From assembly GCA_024225395.1 (NCBI GenBank), contig JAAEMR010000177.1, positions 1 through 64,000 of the forward strand: 64,000 nt of DNA. Direction: 5' to 3'. Numbering within the stretch: position 1 is the first letter of the stretch; each line of letters opens with the position of its first letter. Below are positions 37,250-47,402 of this stretch, piece after piece. Below the pieces are notes generated by a model, which searched no databases, was not told the DNA's origin, and saw only the letters and a program-made list of their open reading frames with translations. Source of the DNA: Gammaproteobacteria bacterium. Its GTDB lineage: Bacteria; Pseudomonadota; Gammaproteobacteria; GCA-001735895. A program made the position numbers and the translations under genes.

Positions 37250-38579
37250 CTTTAAATTTCACAAAACCTCTACCTGTTAACATGTCGATCGCAGAGGTTA
37301 GCACATGCTCGCAGGCTGAAGCTGAAATATCGATAGGTGCACCCTGTATCCGTAATTGCTTTATGCGAGCTACTGCTGCTGTTTTAAGTTCAAGTTCACT
37401 TTTCCATTCCTGACGGTTTTGTAAAATGATCTCTGCCATCAATGCAACCGGTAAAATAGGAATGACCTGGGTTATTTCCTGCATCAAATTTCTAGAAAGA
37501 TTCCCAATGCATTTGAACCGGGAATCCTGGTCAAGCTGACTGAAGTCGATATTTTCCTGGTTACAATATTGGTGAGCAGAAATGGGCTTACCAAAATTGA
37601 CACTGGCATAGCCAAAGCGACGCCAGCGTGCCTTTCTTTTCATCATCATGGTTTTAAAGAAAAATTTAAGCGTGGTTTTTATTACAAACCAGCCACTTCG
37701 TTTAACAGCATCAGGGTCCAGTCGTCGAATCAGGCTTTTATCTTCTATAACCCTGTCATAGTTTATACCAACAGGTATAAACACGATGTCCCGGTCTATT
37801 TCAGGGTGATAATCTCTTAACATATAATCCATAAACCCGAGACGGGGTTCACGTATTTTTCCGTCCCTGGTTAAGCCGCCTTCCAGAAACACAGCCTGAC
37901 AGACACCGGCTCGTGTCGCCAGTTTAACGTATCGTTCTAACACGCGTCGGTACAAGGCATTTCGAGAATTGCGTCTGACGAAAAAGGCACCCATGGATTT
38001 TATTAATGTCTGTAGAGGCCAGATCCTGGCCCATTCGCCTACCGCATAGGACAGCGCAGTTTTTTCAGCTGCTAGGAAAGAAACCAGAATATAATCCATG
38101 TTGCTGCGATGATTCATCACAAATACGACACTGGATTTTGTCTTGATATCCTTTAACTGATTATCATCGTAAAAACCGACTCTGACACGATAGATTAAAC
38201 GACCAATTTTTTTGGCTATCCAGTAGCCAAAACGAAAGTAGATGTAGGCATTAAATGTCGGTGCAATTTCTGTAGCGTATTTAAGCGCTTTAGCCTGAGC
38301 GACCTCAGAAGGCATTTTATGCTCTTTGGCATATTCTTTAATGGCTTCGATGACTTTATCATCAAAGATTAATTGATCGATTAAAGCTTGTTTACGGGTT
38401 AACTGGAAGGGGCGGATTTCAATGTCGAGACGCGTATTAACTTCTTTGATAACTCTATTTACCCGACGACGTAAATACCATCGCATTCCCGGTAACAATA
38501 TTCTGTCTAAAATCAGAAATACTGCAAAAACCAGCAGAAGAGTAAATAGCCAATATGGTAAAGTTATTGTATGTTCCAT
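37158..38579 (-). CDS. PlsB-like glycerol-3-phosphate acyltransferase
   Basis: 473 residues, shorter than E. coli PlsB (about 800) but with the acyltransferase core: NHRSNMDYIL (HxxxxD), VRRNSRNALYRRVLERYV, FLEGGLTRDGKIREPRLG (phosphate-binding block) and IFVPVGI-like FIPVGINYDRV. One N-terminal TM helix (about 8-28). It would acylate glycerol-3-phosphate or a related acceptor at the inner membrane. Confidence 0.85.
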   Translation of the reverse strand: MEHTITLPYWLFTLLLVFAVFLILDRILLPGMRWYLRRRVNRVIKEVNTRLDIEIRPFQLTRKQALIDQLIFDDKVIEAIKEYAKEHKMPSEVAQAKALKYATEIAPTFNAYIYFRFGYWIAKKIGRLIYRVRVGFYDDNQLKDIKTKSSVVFVMNHRSNMDYILVSFLAAEKTALSYAVGEWARIWPLQTLIKSMGAFFVRRNSRNALYRRVLERYVKLATRAGVCQAVFLEGGLTRDGKIREPRLGFMDYMLRDYHPEIDRDIVFIPVGINYDRVIEDKSLIRRLDPDAVKRSGWFVIKTTLKFFFKTMMMKRKARWRRFGYASVNFGKPISAHQYCNQENIDFSQLDQDSRFKCIGNLSRNLMQEITQVIPILPVALMAEIILQNRQEWKSELELKTAAVARIKQLRIQGAPIDISASACEHVLTSAIDMLTGRGFVKFKDGLYKADHQSKIMLDYYANSIVHWLQSSNH

Positions 38580-38643
38580 CTAACTGCATTATGACTGCAT
38601 TGAATTAAATCGCAAAATTAAAATCCTGAAATCATCATAGATA

Positions 38644-39345
38644 ATGAAACCTGTCCGAATATTTACTCATGCCACCAGTGAACCCCCCGGTCATATTGGC
38701 GTACTGATAAATCGTCTCGATATTCCATTTGAACAGGTCTGCCTGGAAGATGGTAAACAGGTTCCTATGGACCTGGATAATGTTAGTGCGCTGATTTTTA
38801 TGGGTGGACCGGGTGATGTGAATAAAGCACCTGACTGGATGTCTCAGGAAATGGCTTTGATTAAACTGGCGACAGCAAGGGAAATTCCAATTTTAGGTGT
38901 ATGCCTGGGTGCGCAACTAGTCAGTAAAGCGTTGGGAGGCGAAGTGTGGGAAGCTGATCATGTTGAAGTTGGCTGGCATGATGTGAAGCTTTTACCAGCA
39001 TCTTCGGGTCATCAATGGTTTGATGGCTTACCCGAAAAATTCAACGTATTCCAGTGGCATGCCCATGTTTTCTCAGCGCCTTCCGGAGCTGTATCAATGG
39101 CAACCAGTGAATGTACCGAGTGTCAGGCATTTACATTTGGAAATAACCTGGCAATACAATTTCATCTGGAAATGAATTCAGAGATGATTGAGTTTTTGAC
39201 AGAAAAATACAGCAGTGACCTGGTCGGGGAGTCTGATTGTGTTCAAAATCGAGAGCAAGTTTTGCGAAATATTTCAAACAGCTGTCAGCAGACTTTTGCT
39301 ATTGCGGATATTTTGATTAGAAACTGGCTTTTATCAGTGAAGTAA
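38644..39345 (+). CDS. Class I glutamine amidotransferase-like protein
   Basis: 233 residues of the GMP-synthase-like GATase1 group. Nucleophile GVCLGAQ, and the catalytic His-Glu in IQFHLEM. No synthetase domain is attached and no synthetase gene is adjacent. Such stand-alone proteins are common; some hydrolyse gamma-glutamyl compounds. Substrate unknown. Confidence 0.88.
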   Translation: MKPVRIFTHATSEPPGHIGVLINRLDIPFEQVCLEDGKQVPMDLDNVSALIFMGGPGDVNKAPDWMSQEMALIKLATAREIPILGVCLGAQLVSKALGGEVWEADHVEVGWHDVKLLPASSGHQWFDGLPEKFNVFQWHAHVFSAPSGAVSMATSECTECQAFTFGNNLAIQFHLEMNSEMIEFLTEKYSSDLVGESDCVQNREQVLRNISNSCQQTFAIADILIRNWLLSVK

Positions 39346-39351
39346 AAATCG

Positions 39352-41061
39352 TTATACTTTATATAACATAACCTGGTTTCTACCCTGGTCTTTAGCCTGA
39401 TATAGCGCTTTATCCGCAATATCTAATACTTCATGAAGTGTCTGACTGTCTTCACCGTATTGACCAATACCAATGCTGATAGTGAGAGTGACCTGTTCAT
39501 GGTCTTCAACGGGAATAGTAATCTTCTTTACAGCTTTGCGTAATCGTTCGGCTATTTCCAGGGTTTTTTGCATAGTGGTTTGTGGCAATATGATGGCAAA
39601 TTCCTCACCACCAATCCGACCTGAAATATCTGGGGCTCTGATACCTTCCTTTATTACTTTGGCGACATCTTTCAACGCTTCATCACCGATTAAATGTCCA
39701 TAACTATCATTGACCTTTTTAAACCAGTCTATATCCAGCATCATGACAGTATATTGTAATCCGTATCTGATAGCCTGTTCACTGATAATACGGCCCTGTT
39801 TGAAAAATGAACGCCTGTTATTCATACCGGTAAGTTCATCGATATCTGCTAAATCTTCAGCCTGTTTTTTTGCCAGTAAAAGCTGTTTTGTTCTGTCTTC
39901 GACAGTACTTTCCAGCTTTGAATTGAGTTGAATGAGATTCTTTTCCGAATTTTTTTCTTTTATCCAGGCGCGTGCCAAGAAGAAACAACCGATGTAACTT
40001 ATGATAAGTAGAATCACTGTTACTATGATGACAGGAAGTGCAACCTGACTGTAAGTAACTTGATAATATTTTTGTGGTAAAAACAAAATAGCCTTCCAGA
40101 AGTACTTTTGACTTTCAAGCATGGATCTACTGGGTAAAAAGGCCTCATTGCTTCCAGTACTGGTTTTCTGACCTTCAACTAATGGGTAAATTGTTGAAAA
40201 TGTCCACAGACCATTATCATCAATAAATTGCCCCTTCGTAGATGCCGATATTTTCTCCCAGGCCTGTGGATATATATGAGGCATTGTTGCCTGAGAATTC
40301 TGATACATGAATCCCCATTCAAGCTCAGTTGATGATCCTCTTAGCCAGTAGCCATCATTGTTGACTAACCAGGGTTGGGAATTAGCGTTATGGATTTGGA
40401 TTGGAGTGGCGTATTCATTTAATATAATTTCTGCAAAATAATTCAATAAGATGATGCCCATTTTTTCCCCCGACTTTGAAAAAATGGGTGTGCCGACTCT
40501 AATGGTAGGTTTTAGAGGTTTTTCAATATGACCCTTTTCAATATTAAGATCCATGGGAGAAATAAAAAACTCACCTCTATTCAATTTGTAAGTATCGGTA
40601 AAGTAATAACGTTTTGCTTTATTTTGTAATTTTTCATCCGGAACCCGGATAGATTTTTTATCATTATAATTAATTCTTTCCCTTTCCTGGCCTGACTTAT
40701 CCAGCCAACGAATTTGATCGTATGTTTTTTTTATTTGCGAGAAAGTTAACCAGTTAGATGAGTTATTTTCTTTTTTCTGAGTGTATTCAGGTTTTCCCAG
40801 GTGAGAAATCACGTCAATTAAATCTCGCTGGGAAGCTAAATAAGCAAGATCATTGGTGATCAACTGAACAACTTTTGCGGTAGAACTTGTTGTCAGGGTT
40901 AACATATTATTTTCATCAGAGTGGATCTTGTTAACAATGGTTTCTAGTTCCGATTGATACAAAATACTGGCACCTGTAATACATAATGCGGCCACCGGTA
41001 AAAATAGCAGAAAAGACCTTACTATTGTCTGATGGAAAAATTGCCGTTGTGTAGATGTCAC
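39352..41061 (-). CDS. Membrane diguanylate cyclase with periplasmic dCACHE-like domain
   Basis: 569 residues: TM1 (about 13-32), a periplasmic region of about 300 residues resembling a double Cache sensor (YFTDTYKLNRGEFFISPM, PTIRVGTPIFSKSGEKMGI), TM2 (about 333-357), a short coiled coil, then GGDEF. The active-site motif is GGEEF (SGRIGGEEFAIIL), competent for c-di-GMP synthesis; an RxxD inhibitory site is not clear. Stand-alone gene. Confidence 0.9.
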   Translation of the reverse strand: MTSTQRQFFHQTIVRSFLLFLPVAALCITGASILYQSELETIVNKIHSDENNMLTLTTSSTAKVVQLITNDLAYLASQRDLIDVISHLGKPEYTQKKENNSSNWLTFSQIKKTYDQIRWLDKSGQERERINYNDKKSIRVPDEKLQNKAKRYYFTDTYKLNRGEFFISPMDLNIEKGHIEKPLKPTIRVGTPIFSKSGEKMGIILLNYFAEIILNEYATPIQIHNANSQPWLVNNDGYWLRGSSTELEWGFMYQNSQATMPHIYPQAWEKISASTKGQFIDDNGLWTFSTIYPLVEGQKTSTGSNEAFLPSRSMLESQKYFWKAILFLPQKYYQVTYSQVALPVIIVTVILLIISYIGCFFLARAWIKEKNSEKNLIQLNSKLESTVEDRTKQLLLAKKQAEDLADIDELTGMNNRRSFFKQGRIISEQAIRYGLQYTVMMLDIDWFKKVNDSYGHLIGDEALKDVAKVIKEGIRAPDISGRIGGEEFAIILPQTTMQKTLEIAERLRKAVKKITIPVEDHEQVTLTISIGIGQYGEDSQTLHEVLDIADKALYQAKDQGRNQVMLYKV

Positions 41062-41226
41062 AAAATCTTTACCAAAGTTAGTTATTGAACAACTAATTAG
41101 ATAATAGCAAAACCCTGTTAAAAACGGATGGTGAAGCTTGATTTAAGTCAAGAGCGCTGATAATTGAAGGCAGAACCAAAGGATTTTGAGTTAAGTTGTG
41201 CCTTAAAACTTGCAGTTTCCTGGACT

Positions 41227-41991
41227 TTATTTAAGCAGGCTACTGAATCCCAGTACACAGATGGCGATTAATACAGCACCGATAATGCGTTTGAATAATT
41301 CATCGTTTTGTAACATGAAATCATGTGCTTTCAAACCAATAATATGGCCAATTAAAGCAACTGGAACAAGCATCAAAGCACTTGTGGTATGCAGATCTAT
41401 GCTAAAAGCTACAAATGTACTCATTTTAACCGAAACCAGGATAAACCAGAGTACAAATAGTGTGTCTCTCAGCATATTTTTCCTGACCTGGTGCATGAAA
41501 ACGGCGACCATGAGTGGGGCTCCGGTAAGTGAAGTTCCTGACACGTACCCCCCGATTACCAGCAATAATTTATCGGTCCATCCTTTTTCACTTTGAATAC
41601 GCAGGTTAAGTAACCATAGAAATGCGTAAATAAGTGTAATACTGTAAATAATGATGATTAACCAGTTATTTGGCAGGTTCAATAAACCGAATACGCCTGC
41701 AAGCTTGGCCGGTAAAATGTACACACTGGTTTTCTTCAGATAGCCCCAATCTACATTTTTCAAACGTTTGCGCAGGGTCCAACCGGTGAATATCAATAAA
41801 TGCGTACCAATGACCGGTAGCCAGAAAAGGGGCTGATCATAAATAAACAGCATCAATGGTAAACCCAGTGCCGCACCACCAAAACCCAGTCCACTTCGTA
41901 CAAAACCTGACCAGATGAAGACCAGGCAGGTTAATAGTAATTGTGATGAAGTAAATTCAAGTAATTGAATGTTGTTTAAAAATGAGCCCAT
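41227..41991 (-). CDS. TauE/SafE-family permease (possible sulfite/sulfoacetate exporter)
   Basis: 254 residues with 7-8 hydrophobic segments and the family motif near the N-terminus (GFVRSGLGFGGAALGLPLML) and again in GGYVSGTSLTGAPLMVAVFM. TauE/SafE members are implicated in export of sulfite or sulfoacetate in sulfonate degraders, though the family is broad. Stand-alone gene; with a desulfinase elsewhere in the window a sulfite-export role is plausible but unproven. Confidence 0.78.
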   Translation of the reverse strand: MGSFLNNIQLLEFTSSQLLLTCLVFIWSGFVRSGLGFGGAALGLPLMLFIYDQPLFWLPVIGTHLLIFTGWTLRKRLKNVDWGYLKKTSVYILPAKLAGVFGLLNLPNNWLIIIIYSITLIYAFLWLLNLRIQSEKGWTDKLLLVIGGYVSGTSLTGAPLMVAVFMHQVRKNMLRDTLFVLWFILVSVKMSTFVAFSIDLHTTSALMLVPVALIGHIIGLKAHDFMLQNDELFKRIIGAVLIAICVLGFSSLLK

Positions 41992-42137
41992 AACAGATCC
42001 ATTTCCGATTCGGGAGGCGGATTATAGTGATAGAAAGTTTATGCTGCTAATGATTAATGACTCTTAAGATATAAATATCATGAAAAACAAGAGATTAATA
42101 GCTTGCTTGTTGATGCGTGAAACTATATCTTCTGCGA

Positions 42138-42318
42138 CGCTAAAGGTGACCACGAAAGTGGTTTAAACGGGAAGTCGGTGAATTGTTATCAATAATTCCG
42201 GCACTGCCCCCGCAACGGTAATCAGGTTTCAATCAAAATTAAGCCACTGTGACTAGTCATGGGAAGGTGTTGATTGACGTTCATTTTGGACAACCTGTTA
42301 GTCCGGAGACCGGCCTTT
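42138..42318 (+). ncRNA. Cobalamin (AdoCbl) riboswitch
   Basis: Matches the cobalamin riboswitch core in order: GGGAAGTCGGTGAA, GCACTGCCCCCGCAACGGTA, GCCACTGTGACTAGTCATGG followed by GAAGGTG, and AGTCCGGAGACCGGCC. It precedes btuB by 75 bp and should repress the uptake genes when B12 is plentiful. Confidence 0.96.
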
Positions 42319-42392
42319 GTACTCGTGGGTATTGCTTATCTTATATACCTTATTTTTACCTTAAATGCACGGCGGGTGCATCAGGATATATC

Positions 42393-44210
42393 ATGAATAA
42401 ACTTATATTTAACCGACTCACTCTGCTGGGCTTTCTCGGATTATCTACTTTTTCACTATCATCAGTATCTGTAGCCGAAAACCTTCCTGTTATGGTGGTA
42501 ACACCCAGTAGAATCGCCATTGCAGTTGAAAATTCTTCAGTGCCTGTCGAAGTAATTACCCGGCAGCAAATAGAAAACAGCATGTCACAGGATGTGGCTG
42601 ATATTATTAAATTCCACGCGGGTCTGGAAATTGCTCGAAATGGTGATTATGGAAAGGTTACCTCTTTATTCGTTCGCGGAACGGATAGCAATCATACGGT
42701 CATTCTGGTTGACGGAGTTAAAATAAATCCGGCAACCATTGGCTCTGCGGCAATCCAGAATATATCACCTTCCATAATCGATCATATCGAAATAGTGAAA
42801 GGTCCTCGCTCCAGCGTGTATGGTTCTGAGGCTATAGGTGGTGTGGTGAATATCATCACCAAAAAGGAATTTTCCGCAGCACAGGGTAATGTCACTGTCG
42901 GAGCTGGGGGCAATTCCACAAAATCTGCGAATATTGATTTATCCTCTGGCAAAGATAATTTTTCTGCGGGTATAGTATTCAATACATTTTCCACCGATGG
43001 CTTTTCGGTAACTGATGCGTCAACTCAGGATCATGGTTATGAAAATGATACGATCAATGCTTTTTTGAATTACACAACGGATAGACATCAGCTAAATTTA
43101 AGTCAATGGCAAACAACCGGTAACGTAGAATATTATAGTTTTGGCGAGCTTAATCAGGATTATACAAACAGTGCATCAATACTCAGCTGGAATGCAGAGA
43201 TAAGTGATAGTTTAAGCAGTTCATTTAGGGTCAGCCAGATTCAGGATGAAGTTGAACAGCAGGTAGAAAATTACCTGTCGCAGCTTGATTATGCAGAAAC
43301 CAACAGAGATGAGCTGGATTTTAAGCTCGACTTCCACATTAATTCAGAAGCTACATTTTCTGCCGGCGTTCTCTCAGCAGTGGAGCAGGTAGATGCCTTG
43401 TCATTCGGCACGGTCATTGTTGAAGATAACGATATCAATGAGATTTATGCTGTATATCAGGCGATTCAGGGTGATCATGATTATGCCATTTCATTTAGAT
43501 ATACCGATCATGAAGGTTTTGGTAACCACGATACCTGGAATATGAATTATCAGTATCATGTTGAGACTGGCACTCGATTGTATGCGGGGTTAGGATCGGC
43601 CTTTAGAGCACCCGATAATACTGATCGTTTTGGTTATGGTGGTAACCCTGAGCTGTTGTCTGAAATGTCAGAAAATATTGAATTAGGTTTGATATTTGAT
43701 TTGCGTGAAAACAGCCAGTTAAAGTTGTCCATCTTTAAAACTTCTATAGATGATTTGATTGTTTTAACCGGCACCTGGCCAAACTATAAAATGGATAATG
43801 TAGAGGAAGCCGAAATTACCGGTTTTGAAATCAGTTTTGATCGTCAGGTGAACCAGTGGCAATATCATGTCAATGCACTGTTACAGGATCCCGTTAACAA
43901 AACACTGGATGAAGCATTATCCAGGCGAGCTCAGTCGCGGGTGAATCTGCAGGTTACTTATCAACAGGCATTGTGGCAGCTGTCGGCCTATGCGAGTGTT
44001 GTTTCAGCCAGAGATGATTCTTCCTTCAGTGATGTGACTTTACCACCCTATGAACTTGTTGACCTAAGTGCCTTTTATCACCTGTCAAGAAATACCCGCT
44101 TATCTGCAAAAATCGATAACCTGTTCAATGAGAGCTATGAAACAGCATCGGGTTTCAACAGTAAAGATAGAACGCTCATGCTTGAGCTAAAATACAGTTT
44201 CCTGGATTAA
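42393..44210 (+). CDS. btuB: TonB-dependent vitamin B12 receptor
   Basis: 605 residues from the ATG at 42393. An upstream in-frame ATG falls inside the riboswitch and is rejected. Signal peptide ending at SVSVAEN, TonB-box-like LPVMVVTPSR, plug domain (ILVDGVKINPATIGSAAIQN, GPRSSVYGSEAIGGVVNII), 22-strand barrel and a C-terminal aromatic motif (YSFLD). Takes up cobalamin or cobinamides across the outer membrane with TonB energy. First gene of the btuB-btuF-btuC-btuD unit. Confidence 0.94.
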   Translation: MNKLIFNRLTLLGFLGLSTFSLSSVSVAENLPVMVVTPSRIAIAVENSSVPVEVITRQQIENSMSQDVADIIKFHAGLEIARNGDYGKVTSLFVRGTDSNHTVILVDGVKINPATIGSAAIQNISPSIIDHIEIVKGPRSSVYGSEAIGGVVNIITKKEFSAAQGNVTVGAGGNSTKSANIDLSSGKDNFSAGIVFNTFSTDGFSVTDASTQDHGYENDTINAFLNYTTDRHQLNLSQWQTTGNVEYYSFGELNQDYTNSASILSWNAEISDSLSSSFRVSQIQDEVEQQVENYLSQLDYAETNRDELDFKLDFHINSEATFSAGVLSAVEQVDALSFGTVIVEDNDINEIYAVYQAIQGDHDYAISFRYTDHEGFGNHDTWNMNYQYHVETGTRLYAGLGSAFRAPDNTDRFGYGGNPELLSEMSENIELGLIFDLRENSQLKLSIFKTSIDDLIVLTGTWPNYKMDNVEEAEITGFEISFDRQVNQWQYHVNALLQDPVNKTLDEALSRRAQSRVNLQVTYQQALWQLSAYASVVSARDDSSFSDVTLPPYELVDLSAFYHLSRNTRLSAKIDNLFNESYETASGFNSKDRTLMLELKYSFLD

Positions 44211-44219
44211 GGTCAAAGT

Positions 44220-45011
44220 ATGAAACGACAGACAGCCATCAGTATGATTAAAATTCTGATTGCTGTTTTGTTACTGACGTTTTCAATTCAGTGCAGGGCG
44301 AAGGGCAACACTAAAATAGTTTCACTGGATTTATGCACTGACTGGATGTTATTAAAATATGCCAGTCACTCTCATAATATAACTTACTCGCCTTTGCTTT
44401 ATCGTTATAAGGTTGACTGGGTCACTGACAACTTGCCCGTTCATGACGGTAGCCTGGAACAGATTCTGGAATTACAACCGGATCTGATTTTGACGGGGGA
44501 ATATAATGCGACTCTTCTTACAAAGCGATTGCGGCAATTGGGGTTAAACACTGAGGTGATGCCTTTACCTTTCAGCTTACAATCCATTATTGACTACACC
44601 AAACAATTTAAATCCCTGGTTTCAACCAGCCAGTCGCTGAATCTTCAACTGCTCATACCTGAGTTTGAACCATCAGAAGATAAGTTATTATTACTCGGTG
44701 CGAATGGCATTGGAACGGGTACGGGTACGCTTGAACACGATATCATCGTTAAGTCAGGTTGGAGTAATTACATTGATGTTGCGGGATTTGTCAGCCTCAA
44801 TCTGGAAAAAATGGTGACTGATCCACCGGATGCCGTATTATGGACGAAACCCGTTTCTAACTCACTGGCTAATAATTTTGCAAGCCATAGAGTATTGAAA
44901 GATTTAATCGCTCATCGAAATCTTAACATGGCTGATAGTTGGCGCTGGCAGTGCCCTGGTCCCTGGACGTTTGAATTAATTACAGAGTTAGCGGCATGGA
45001 AAAATCACTAA
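44220..45011 (+). CDS. btuF: BtuF-like periplasmic B12-binding protein
   Basis: 263 residues with a signal peptide (ending CRAKG). TKIVSLDLCTDWMLLKYA and LELQPDLILTGEY are features of the helical-backbone metal/cofactor-binding family to which BtuF belongs. It overlaps the permease gene by 16 bp. Delivers cobalamin to BtuCD. Shorter conservation than BtuB makes the symbol context-dependent. Confidence 0.82.
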   Translation: MKRQTAISMIKILIAVLLLTFSIQCRAKGNTKIVSLDLCTDWMLLKYASHSHNITYSPLLYRYKVDWVTDNLPVHDGSLEQILELQPDLILTGEYNATLLTKRLRQLGLNTEVMPLPFSLQSIIDYTKQFKSLVSTSQSLNLQLLIPEFEPSEDKLLLLGANGIGTGTGTLEHDIIVKSGWSNYIDVAGFVSLNLEKMVTDPPDAVLWTKPVSNSLANNFASHRVLKDLIAHRNLNMADSWRWQCPGPWTFELITELAAWKNH

Positions 45012-45985
45012 ACCCACTGTTATTTCTGTTACTGATTATTATCAGCTGGATATCTTTAGGTTCAGGTTCAATTGATGTGAATGTCTTCAGCGGATTATTG
45101 GACTGGTTGCAATCAGCGGATAACAAAGATGCTTTAATAGTCGGTGAAATTCGTTTGCCGAGAACCCTGCTGGCATTGGTCGTCGGGGCAGCGATGGGTC
45201 TGTCCGGTGCGGCTTTACAGGGTTTATTACGTAATCCACTGGTTGATCCGGGTTTAATTGGTGCCAGCCAGGGGGCGGCTCTCGGAGCGGCCAGCGTGTT
45301 CTACTTTAATCTTTTTTCCGGCCTGGGAGCGCTGGCTACACCTTTAGCAGGTTTACTGGGTGCCGCTATTACCCTGTTCATTTTGCTGGGCTTATCTGGC
45401 TCTATCGCCCGGCCCAGTATTATCATTATGGCTGGACTGGCTTTATCGATGTTGACGGGGGCACTGCTTGCTATGGTGTTAAATTTTGCACCTAATCCTT
45501 ACGCGATGCAGGAACTGGTGTTCTGGTTGCTGGGTTCTGTTTCTAACAGGGGGCTGGATAATTTGATGGTTCTGTTACCTGCTTTTTTAATCGGCAGTTT
45601 AATTATCTGGGGTCAACGTCGACTATTGATGGGATTGAGCCTGGGTGATCAGGTAGCAGAAAGCATGGGCCTGCAGCTCGCCAGAGGCAGCCGATTTATC
45701 ATTCTAGGTACAGCCATGTTAGTGGGATCGGCAGTGGCAGTTGCAGGAAACATTGGTTTTGTCGGATTACTGGTTCCTCATATTTTACGACCTCTGGTTA
45801 AATATCGACCCGATAGACTTTTATTGCCCTCTGCATTAGCGGGTGCTGCTGTGGTCTGTACTGCGGATATTCTGGTTCGTTTATTACCGCCGGACAGGGA
45901 ATTAAAACTGGGTGTATTAACGGCATTGGTTGGCGCTCCATTTTTCATCTGGTTAGTGTGGAAGGAGCGTCAACGATGGCTATAA
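44996..45985 (+). CDS. btuC: B12 ABC transporter permease
   Basis: 329 residues of the FecCD family with about ten TM helices. RLPRTLLALVVGAAMGLSGA, QGLLRNPLVDPGLIGASQGA and GNIGFVGLLVPHILRPLVKY are diagnostic stretches. Inner-membrane component of cobalamin import. The btuD gene follows after a 160-bp spacer holding a hairpin. Confidence 0.93.
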   Translation: MEKSLNPLLFLLLIIISWISLGSGSIDVNVFSGLLDWLQSADNKDALIVGEIRLPRTLLALVVGAAMGLSGAALQGLLRNPLVDPGLIGASQGAALGAASVFYFNLFSGLGALATPLAGLLGAAITLFILLGLSGSIARPSIIIMAGLALSMLTGALLAMVLNFAPNPYAMQELVFWLLGSVSNRGLDNLMVLLPAFLIGSLIIWGQRRLLMGLSLGDQVAESMGLQLARGSRFIILGTAMLVGSAVAVAGNIGFVGLLVPHILRPLVKYRPDRLLLPSALAGAAVVCTADILVRLLPPDRELKLGVLTALVGAPFFIWLVWKERQRWL

Positions 45986-46036
45986 CAGCCCAGAGAATTT
46001 ATCTTTTACCACATAAGCGTCGTAATTTTCGTACTC

Positions 46037-46069
46037 GAAAGGTTACATATGCGATATATGCACCCTTTC
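46037..46069 (+). other. Hairpin in the btuC-btuD spacer
   Basis: A symmetric structure: GAAAGG with CCTTTC (6 bp), a 3x3 internal loop, then CATAT with ATATG (5 bp) and a 5-nt loop. No T-run. It may tune btuD expression relative to btuC. Confidence 0.5.
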
Positions 46070-46147
46070 TGTGTGCGAAAATGCCTTGTTCTGGGACAAT
46101 ATATAAACTCTCTGTACTGTTATAGTTTTGAAGAGATAGGAATTATT

Positions 46148-46876
46148 ATGACTCTAATGTCGATTAAAAATCTGACTGTTGAAAACCGCTTACAATCAGT
46201 AGATTTTGATTTGCAGCAGGGTGAAGTACTGGGGTTGATAGGTCCAAACGGTGCAGGAAAATCTACTTTACTGAGTGCTCTTGCTGGTCTAGTAAGTCAT
46301 AGCGGTGAGGTTGAATTAAACGATAATAATCTCAACTCAATCTCGGCTAATAAGAGGGCACGTTCTATTGCTCTGCAACCACAATTCGTTGAATCTGCCT
46401 GGGCTTTATCGGTGCATGACGTAGTTTCGCTAGGACGTTTACCCTGGGGCGACTGTGATCAGACCATTATTTCAGCGGCCATGCAACAGGCCAATGTTAT
46501 GGAATTGGCCAGCAGGCACGTTGATGAATTATCCGGTGGTGAAAAAGCCAGAGTATGGCTTGCCAGGGTTATGGCAAATCAACCCGAAGTTTTACTGGCC
46601 GATGAACCTGTGGCCAATCTGGATATCCATTATCAACAGGATGTCATGTCTTTACTCAAAAATTATGCACAGTCGGGTCATGCTGTCATCATCGCGATTC
46701 ACGATCTCAGTCTGGCGGCTAAATATTGTGATCGCCTGTGCCTGCTTGATCAGGGTAAAATGATTAAAACGGGTAAAGTTGGTGATGTACTCACAGAAGA
46801 CATTTTATCTTCAGTCTTTAGCACCGATGTTTTTATAAACCTGCAATCAGAACCCCCCATTGTTTTAGCCAGATAA
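46148..46876 (+). CDS. btuD: B12 ABC transporter ATPase
   Basis: 242 residues from the ATG at 46148, with TAGGA 7 bp upstream; an upstream in-frame ATG at 46049 gives an unrelated N-terminus. Walker A GPNGAGKST, signature LSGGEKARV, Walker B LLADEPVANLD and a late His (IAIHDLS). Energises BtuCF. Last gene of the riboswitch-controlled unit. Confidence 0.92.
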   Translation: MTLMSIKNLTVENRLQSVDFDLQQGEVLGLIGPNGAGKSTLLSALAGLVSHSGEVELNDNNLNSISANKRARSIALQPQFVESAWALSVHDVVSLGRLPWGDCDQTIISAAMQQANVMELASRHVDELSGGEKARVWLARVMANQPEVLLADEPVANLDIHYQQDVMSLLKNYAQSGHAVIIAIHDLSLAAKYCDRLCLLDQGKMIKTGKVGDVLTEDILSSVFSTDVFINLQSEPPIVLAR

Positions 46877-46948
46877 AATAACATGGAAGATTTATCACTT
46901 TCAGTTGCTGATAATTTATCCGGTTCAATCTAATTTAGATAGGGTTTT

Positions 46949-47221
46949 CTAGCGGGTATAAAATCCGGATGGAATGTCAATTTCAATGGGGTGGGTTTTT
47001 ACATCAGTAACTCGCGCATATTCTGGTCCTTGATGTAACCACTGAATTAACTGATTTATTGTATCTTCCGTTCCACAGGCTAGAACTTCCACACATCCAT
47101 CAGATAAATTGATGGCATGTCCTCTTATGCCGAGTTGAACTGCCTGTTTCCTGGTTGACTCTCGAAAGAATACACCCTGTACCCTTCCACTGATTATTGC
47201 CTTTATACACTGGGCAGACAT
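46949..47221 (-). CDS. Acylphosphatase
   Basis: 90 residues, the full length of the family. Catalytic motif GRVQGVFFRES (Arg and, further on, the conserved Asn in GHAINLSDGCVEV). Hydrolyses acyl phosphates; physiological role unclear. Stand-alone. Confidence 0.93.
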   Translation of the reverse strand: MSAQCIKAIISGRVQGVFFRESTRKQAVQLGIRGHAINLSDGCVEVLACGTEDTINQLIQWLHQGPEYARVTDVKTHPIEIDIPSGFYTR

Positions 47222-47402
47222 ATTGAATCTCCAGATTCTAGTGAGTGAAAACCTGAGCTATTGCTTCCATAAATTCCAGAACTTATTATTGTGGATAGCA
47301 CAACAACAAGTGTTAACCATTGCTGAAACAGGAACTCTATAAGACTACATGAATGAGATATTACATGTAGTTTTAATCACTGACCAGGCCTGCAGGAATA
47401 AG

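Noticed and set aside
42249-42392. Longer btuB start
   Set aside because: The added codons lie in the cobalamin riboswitch, and the proper signal peptide begins at 42393.
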